From: MADRE2 sp964397015
Lineage (GTDB): Bacteria > Desulfobacterota > Desulfobacteria > Desulfobacterales > Desulfobacteraceae
Length of the DNA stretch: 56,803 bases
Reading direction: 5' to 3'
Assembly (NCBI GenBank): GCA_964397015.1
Contig: CAYNHL010000008.1
Location: 1-56,803 of the forward strand
Of this stretch, positions 52,155-56,803 are shown one piece after another; the first letter of the stretch is position 1; every line of letters begins with the position of its first letter. The notes beneath the pieces are model-generated. The model was not told the origin of the DNA and did no database searches. It saw nothing but the letters and a program-made list of their open reading frames with translations. Made by a program: the position numbers and the translations under genes.

Positions 52155-52454
52155 TTATAAACTTTCTAACGAGCCCTTGATTCTCTTTGGATCTCGTCGT
52201 AAATCCAGAACCCTCCAGATTATAATGGCTGATTCTTTTTTAAACTTGTAATAAATGGCATAGGGAAATCTTTTTGAAAGCATTCGGTGATAACCATAAA
52301 ATACAGGGTGTATGCCCGCATACAATGTCAGAGAATCAATATCGGAAAACAAAGAATCGAAGAAGTATTCTCCCAATCCTTCACCTTGTTTTTCATAAAA
52401 CAACCGACCTTCTGACAAGTCAGTTATTGCGGACGAGAGGATTTCAATTTTCAT
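52155..52454 (-). CDS. RelE/ParE-family toxin
   Basis: A 99-residue protein, MKIEILSSAITDLSEGRLFY, with SLFSDIDSLTLYAGIHPVFY and RFPYAIYYKF and the ending VLDLRRDPKRI. It is intact and overlaps its antitoxin gene by 4 nt. It ends 22 bp before the TOTE gene start. Confidence 0.85.
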   Translation of the reverse strand: MKIEILSSAITDLSEGRLFYEKQGEGLGEYFFDSLFSDIDSLTLYAGIHPVFYGYHRMLSKRFPYAIYYKFKKESAIIIWRVLDLRRDPKRIKGSLESL

Positions 52455-52669
52455 TCAAAGTGTTTCTGCAGATCCTTTTTGGCGGTTTGCCAATCCAGAA
52501 CTTTTTCTTTCCCTGCGGCAAATCGGTGCTCTGTTTCTTGAAGGGCTTTCTGATGCCATTCCGGAGATTCAAGAAGCTCCTCTTCAGATATCAAATCTGT
52601 CCAAAGAGCATCCATCATCCGAAGTTTTTCTTCTCTGGACAGGTGTTTTATTTCGATAGTCTTCTGCAT
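52451..52669 (-). CDS. Addiction-module antitoxin
   Basis: A 72-residue protein, MQKTIEIKHLSREEKLRMMD then ALWTDLISEEELLESPEWH, with an acidic/helical C-terminus typical of antitoxins paired with RelE/ParE. Both partners are open, so this is the only RelE-type module here that looks functional. Confidence 0.8.
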   Translation of the reverse strand: MQKTIEIKHLSREEKLRMMDALWTDLISEEELLESPEWHQKALQETEHRFAAGKEKVLDWQTAKKDLQKHFE

Positions 52670-52739
52670 ATCTTAAATCCTATTGTATTTATTTAAAAAT
52701 TAACATTTGAAACTTTTTTTGTCAATTTATTATATCTGA

Positions 52740-53063
52740 GATGAGATATTCCCGGCCTAGGCTTCAATATTCCTGTTCCGGTTATCGAGCGGCTATGGAT
52801 TCTGCTTGCACATTATCACGGGCAAACGGTAAATTATCATAAACTGGCAGCAGCCACGGATATTTCCATTCCGACACTGAAAAAATATCTTGCCATCCTG
52901 GAACAGACATACATGCTCCGTCTTCTGCCGCCGGCAGAAACAAACCTGAAAAAAAGGCTGAATAGGTCGCCAAAAATTTATCTGCGTGACAGCGGTCTTC
53001 TTCACGCCCTTCTATCCATTGAAACCTATGATAATCTACTGGCCAATCCAGTTGCATGGCCGT
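52740..53063 (+). pseudogene. DUF4143 ATPase C-terminal fragment cut by an IS remnant
   Basis: A frame without start reads LGFNIPVPVIERLWILLAHY, then KLAAATDISIPTLKKYLAIL, TYMLRLLPPAETNLKKRL and RSPKIYLRDSGLLHALLS, ending at NPVAWPS, where the sequence changes to reversed IS1634 transposase code at about 53064. The ATPase half is missing. It is more distant in sequence from the intact copy at 43.6 kb than a recent duplicate would be. Confidence 0.75.
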
Positions 53064-53530
53064 CCTGTGTTTTCGGCTCACTTGCATTACCTGCAAAGAC
53101 TTGACTTGATTTCGGAAAGCCACTACTGTCGAGCATCATGGCCAGCGTTACGAAAGGACAATCGGTCCGTTTCTCTTTGGAATGTCCAAGCTGCCCCAAA
53201 AGATTGCCTTCACTTTGCCCCTCAAAATATGTGTTCGTGAGATCATAAAGGGTTATTGTTTCCTGAAAACCGAACAGCTGCTTTTCTTGAAGGCTGGGTA
53301 TTTTCAGCTTTGTTTTGAGATTTGGCTTGAATGATCTGGGCCGCAATATTCTGGGCCATTTCTGGCCTGTTTAAACAGGCGCTTGAAATGGCGGGAACTG
53401 ATGCCCGGATCAGATGCCAGAGTTTCCAAGGAAATGAGTTCTGCGTAATCTCCTCCATGAATGCCTGGGCTTTGTCATCATATGCCTCTTGCTTTTCCTG
53501 TCTGTCAACGTGTAAACATGAACAGATAAC
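53064..53530 (-). mobile_element. IS1634-family transposase remnant
   Basis: Minus-strand frames give ETITLYDLTNTYFEG, LGHSKEKRTDCPFVTLAMML and SSGFPKSSQVFAGNASEP, the core of IS1634-type DDE transposases, then run into antisense DUF4143 sequence at 53064. Upstream parts (AQAFMEEITQNSFPWK and PEMAQNIAAQI) are in another frame. No terminal repeats are recognised. The element is dead. Confidence 0.7.
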
Positions 53531-53565
53531 GTGAATACGTGTACCAAAAAAAAGGAAGGGAACAG

Positions 53566-53904
53566 ATGGCAGCAGACATTTACCGCAGATTACAGCAGCA
53601 GCTGGACCAGTACTCCATGGGATTTCCTCAAACAGCATCAGGAATCGAGATCAGGATTCTCCAGTACCTTTTCACAGAGCAGGCGGCACAAGTATTCTCC
53701 CGGCTCACCCCCATGCTGGAAACAGCCCGGGCCGTCAGCACCCGCACGGGGCAGCCCGAAGAGGCGGTGGCAGCGCAGCTGGAGGGTATGGCAGACAAGG
53801 GACTGCTCTTTTGCCTGAAAAAGGGGGGTGATATGACCGGGTGCGGTCCATGTACGCCTGGGCTTTGGGACGGATCCGCAACAACAACCCGCAAGATGGA
53901 TTGA
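53566..53904 (+). pseudogene. N-terminal fragment of a 4Fe-4S-ferredoxin-type protein
   Basis: ATG 53566 with GGAAGGGA upstream starts MAADIYRRLQQQLDQYSMGF then QTASGIEIRILQYLFTEQAA, a winged-helix start that I know from long 4Fe-4S proteins of Desulfobacterota. The frame ends after GLLFCLKKGGDMTG with unrelated residues, so the cluster-binding part is missing. Confidence 0.5.
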
Positions 53905-53956
53905 CATCTGGATCAGATTTTTTTATATGAGGTTCCATGATTGACAAAGGGAGGCG

Positions 53957-55339
53957 ATGACTGTGAAACAGGCTGATATTATCAAAAAAATGTGCCGGAA
54001 TGAATTGACACAGACCGATGTAAAGGCCATCTGCAAATTTCGTCAATTTTCATCCCCGCAATCCGCCTCGGCTGAAATTGTTGAAACCATGATCACTTCT
54101 GATGTGGGGTTGAAAAGTGCATTGAACAGTTTAACCCGGAAAGAAGTCTTGATGCTTCACTTTCTGCTGGCGTGGAATGAACCGGTTGATATTTCCGCCT
54201 TTGCACGGATCAGCAATCAAGAGGGGTATAAATACGGCACATTCACCCAGCAATACCAAAAGGTTTTTCAAGACATCAAACAAAGGTTTATCCGGAAAGG
54301 ACTTCTGACCTTTTGCGAAGGGCCGGCTGAACTGAACAAAAAAACAAAACTGGAAAGAATCTGCCTGCTTGTTCCCGGTGAATTCCAGGCCCATCTGCCC
54401 GGTTTGTTTGAACGTCCCATTACATCAGACCAAAAAGGGAACGTCTCGGAAGACCGGATTCGAAAATTGCTGGCAGGCATCGGTCGCCAGGACGGGAAAC
54501 CGCTCAAACAAGACAGCGCATTTAGTATTGACCAAGACGGATGTTTGAAGATCGGGAACAGTTCCTTTCGTATCAGCAATTTAGAATCATGGCAGTACCG
54601 GCAGTGGAAAACAGAAGCTGCAAAAGATATGGGGTTTGCTTCGCATTTCTATTCATTGGACTGCCTGTCGGCCCTGAAAGTGCTTTTTGCCGGTTTGAAA
54701 CCGGATGAATGGATCGATCCGGAGCAGCTGAAACCGGCGTTGGATCTGTTCTGTACTTTTAGAACAAAGCCGGATATCGGCCGGGTCTGCCATCTTGGAT
54801 GGGAAATGGGAATTCTGGAAACGGCAGCCTTTGAAGCCGTCACCTGTTACCGCCTGCACCGTCGCATGGGCGAGCCTTCCGGGGACGTTCCCGAAAAACA
54901 CTATGTCACAGATCCTGATAACGCCTGTATCGATTTCAACAAAATCCCTTTGACCGTGCTGGCGCAATTTTCAAAAATGGCAAGATACCGGGTGGAAAAC
55001 CAACGGATTTTTGCAGCCCCGGATCCGGTGATGATGGGCCGGCATCTGGAAGAGATCCGGGATACGCCATGGCTTTTCCGATTGATCCACCATTTACCCG
55101 CATTCAAAAAAGTGTTTCAACAACTTGAAAAAAACCGGGGAAAAGAGATTGTTCACAGGAATCTGCTGGTTGCACAAATCAAACACATTGGTTTAAAAGC
55201 ATCCCTTGAGAAAGCGTTATCCAATGAAGATGTCCTTTTTCTGCCCAATGGATTTATCGCCTTTCCAAAGGGACTGGAAAACATAATTGAAAAAGCCGTG
55301 GTTCAACAGGGATTTGCCGTGAAACGCGTGACACCTTGA
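53957..55339 (+). CDS. Hypothetical protein, possible XPB-helicase-associated N-terminal part
   Basis: A 460-residue protein. GGGAGG precedes the ATG. The first 60 residues (LTQTDVKAICKFRQFSSPQS, then LTRKEVLMLHFLLAWNEP) look like the early helical and winged-helix region of bacterial helicase-associated proteins of the Rv0862c type, but resemblance is weak. The remainder is helical with no motif. The next gene, 16 bp away, resembles the C-terminal half of the same protein type, so the two may act as one split protein. Confidence 0.55.
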   Translation: MTVKQADIIKKMCRNELTQTDVKAICKFRQFSSPQSASAEIVETMITSDVGLKSALNSLTRKEVLMLHFLLAWNEPVDISAFARISNQEGYKYGTFTQQYQKVFQDIKQRFIRKGLLTFCEGPAELNKKTKLERICLLVPGEFQAHLPGLFERPITSDQKGNVSEDRIRKLLAGIGRQDGKPLKQDSAFSIDQDGCLKIGNSSFRISNLESWQYRQWKTEAAKDMGFASHFYSLDCLSALKVLFAGLKPDEWIDPEQLKPALDLFCTFRTKPDIGRVCHLGWEMGILETAAFEAVTCYRLHRRMGEPSGDVPEKHYVTDPDNACIDFNKIPLTVLAQFSKMARYRVENQRIFAAPDPVMMGRHLEEIRDTPWLFRLIHHLPAFKKVFQQLEKNRGKEIVHRNLLVAQIKHIGLKASLEKALSNEDVLFLPNGFIAFPKGLENIIEKAVVQQGFAVKRVTP

Positions 55340-55355
55340 ATCAGCCCATGTTTCC

Positions 55356-56803
55356 ATGAGTATGACACATATGAAAAAAACCACCTTGCCTGAAAAATAC
55401 GCAGAACAGCTGGATGCAACAGAATTGACCGATATCGGAAACCCTGTACCGGATCTGAGAAAAGATCTTCATGTGTTTGTCAACTATATCAGCAACCAAA
55501 CCGTGAAGCGGTCTGTGCGGGAAAACAAACTTTCCAAACAGGACCTCAAACGGCTGGCCAAACTGATTTCAGATCCTTTAGCCGTCTCTGATGTGGGTGA
55601 ACACGGGGAATCGGACTGGATCGATTTTATTGACAGCCTGGCATTGCGCCTGAACTTTATCGATTATGATACCAAAGGTGAGTATGCCGGTTACACCAGT
55701 TACAACCCGTCTTTCCGGGATAATTATATTGAATTCAATAAAGAAATTTACACGGCGTTTGTAAAAAAAAGCCTCCAGGCCCAGGAGCAGATGATCTTTG
55801 ACACGCTGGTGGATTCCTACTCAAGCAGCAGAAATGAATTTTATTCCTCCAATGCCCTGAGCAGAATTGACCGGTTCAGCACCTGGGGGTGTAACACCGG
55901 GGTGATGCCGTTTCTTGATTTCGGCAAAATCAGAAGAAGGATATTCGACCACCTGAAACACTATACCCCCGGTGTCTGGTATTCAACCGCTTCATTGATC
56001 CAGCGGTTGAAAGACCTTGATCCATACTTTCTTATTCCTCAAAAGCCAAGATATACATCTACATATGACCAAAAAAAAGGGCGTTACTGCAATTTTTCTG
56101 AAAGAAAGTATGGTGGTGATGAGCCAACAGTGAAACCCATGGACACAGATCTATTCGAGCGGGTGGAGGGCCGGTATATTGAACGGTTCCTGGAATATAT
56201 CCCCTTGTGCATGGGGTATGTGGAACTGGTTTACGAAAAAACACAGCAGGAGGATATTTTTCCTTCCATGGGGCAGGTCAAGGGATTCAAAATGACCGAC
56301 AGGTTCATCCGGTTTATTAACGGGGCCGTTGCCGAGCCAAAGGTAACTATACTGCCAAATCACGAGATCCACATCGAATCAGACGTCTATCCGGCCAACA
56401 TGATTGACCGCCTCAGCCCCTTCGGTCAGATGATGTCAGAAGATAAAATCTGTGTCATGAAGCTGGACAGAAAACGCATCATGGCTTTCATGGTTGAAAA
56501 CGATGGATTTGACTTGAAAAAATTGTTAACCCGTATCAGCGCAACCCCGCTGCCGCAAAACATTGTCACAGAACTTTCGGAATGGGCCGGGCGGGCAGAC
56601 GTATTTGTTCTGTATGACACCTGCGGGCTGCTGGAAGCAAAATCCCCCCCATCGTTTGCCAATGATTTTGTGGTAGAAAAAATTTCCAGGGACCTTTGTC
56701 TTGTCCGTTCCCCTGAAACGGTGCTGGAAAAACTGGAAATTTCGGCCCGGGCACCGGTTGAAATCAGGCATACCAACACAAAACTGTCACAGCCTCCAAA
56801 GGG
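55356..56803 (+). CDS. Helicase_C_3-like helicase-associated protein, partial (runs off window)
   Basis: At least 482 residues with no stop before the window end. ATG candidates are 55356, 55362 and 55371; none has a good ribosome site. Near residue 368-415 KLDRKRIMAFMVENDGFDLK and TPLPQNIVTELSEWAG with VFVLYDTCGLLEAK match the Helicase_C_3 pattern (PLPQN followed by a tryptophan and a short beta hairpin). This domain sits in proteins next to XPB/UvsW-like helicases. The gene preceding it is co-directional. Whether an XPB helicase follows cannot be seen. Confidence 0.6.
   Translation, partial: MSMTHMKKTTLPEKYAEQLDATELTDIGNPVPDLRKDLHVFVNYISNQTVKRSVRENKLSKQDLKRLAKLISDPLAVSDVGEHGESDWIDFIDSLALRLNFIDYDTKGEYAGYTSYNPSFRDNYIEFNKEIYTAFVKKSLQAQEQMIFDTLVDSYSSSRNEFYSSNALSRIDRFSTWGCNTGVMPFLDFGKIRRRIFDHLKHYTPGVWYSTASLIQRLKDLDPYFLIPQKPRYTSTYDQKKGRYCNFSERKYGGDEPTVKPMDTDLFERVEGRYIERFLEYIPLCMGYVELVYEKTQQEDIFPSMGQVKGFKMTDRFIRFINGAVAEPKVTILPNHEIHIESDVYPANMIDRLSPFGQMMSEDKICVMKLDRKRIMAFMVENDGFDLKKLLTRISATPLPQNIVTELSEWAGRADVFVLYDTCGLLEAKSPPSFANDFVVEKISRDLCLVRSPETVLEKLEISARAPVEIRHTNTKLSQPPK

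Noticed and set aside
43596..53530. CRISPR array or cas genes in the accessory island
   Set aside because: No regularly spaced direct repeats and no Cas-like protein were seen.
53531..53818. Overlapping plus-strand frame in a different phase to the 4Fe-4S-type fragment
   Set aside because: It shows no protein-like pattern and lacks the ribosome site that the 53566 frame has.

Overview
The window looks like the chromosome of an anaerobic, probably sulphate-reducing Desulfobacterota bacterium of the Desulfobacteraceae type. The reasons are the gene content (a tungsten/molybdenum aldehyde:ferredoxin oxidoreductase with its own polyferredoxin, flavoredoxin, DUF134/DUF5320 pair, PAS/sigma-54 regulators), the moderate GC content and the Gram-negative envelope genes (RND efflux, TonB-ExbB-ExbD). 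The genus is inferred from general resemblance only. No tRNA, rRNA or CRISPR array was seen.

Region 1 (1-12.5 kb). A truncated RND efflux pump and its membrane-fusion protein are divergent from a FadR-type GntR regulator. The regulator leads a long co-directional run: branched-chain-amino-acid-type ABC transporter (livG, livF, livH, livM, binding protein), polyferredoxin, aldehyde ferredoxin oxidoreductase and a GMC flavoprotein dehydrogenase. Together they read as import of an unknown substrate, alcohol to aldehyde, then aldehyde to acid. Two inverted copies of a 13-bp word sit at the two ends of the divergent promoter region.

Region 2 (12.5-24 kb). DUF5320 and DUF134 (with paired upstream operators), a hotdog thioesterase coupled to a RapA-like SWI2/SNF2 ATPase, a CNNM/CBS membrane protein, an ACR3/bile-acid-symporter-like permease with a small zinc-finger protein, then a sigma-54 activator, PAS protein, methyltransferase and flavoredoxin.

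Region 3 (24-33 kb, minus strand). An exported protein with about 17 calcium-loop-like repeats, then ExbB, ExbD, TonB, a FecCD/BtuCD-type importer, a HTH plus molybdate-binding-like regulator, TrmO and a ModA-like protein. I read this as envelope uptake of a metal or oxyanion, perhaps molybdate or tungstate, which would match the AOR enzyme.

Region 4 (33-43.3 kb). Two overlapping aldehyde dehydrogenases (ALDH4 and ALDH7 types) divergent from a LysR regulator, a secreted purple-acid-phosphatase-like enzyme, a crotonase, and the most interesting locus of the window: a seven-bladed WD40 protein with a Tat signal and a 12-cysteine CxCN-repeat tail, followed directly by a radical SAM/SPASM enzyme and then a C-terminal J-domain protein. 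I propose a maturase-substrate pair in which the enzyme modifies the tail of a large protein before Tat export.

Region 5 (43.3-53.9 kb). An accessory island of DUF4143 ATPases, toxin-antitoxin modules, IS91 and IS1634 remnants, a SLOG-like protein and a TOTE-type primase-helicase-phospholipase-D protein. Several effector genes carry a single disabling lesion (stop in a PIN toxin, frameshift in a RelE-like toxin, frameshift in the nuclease end of the TOTE protein) while their antitoxins are open.

Region 6 (53.9-56.8 kb). Two adjacent genes, the second running off the window, resemble the N- and C-terminal parts of the helicase-associated protein that accompanies bacterial XPB-type helicases; an XPB helicase may lie just beyond the edge.
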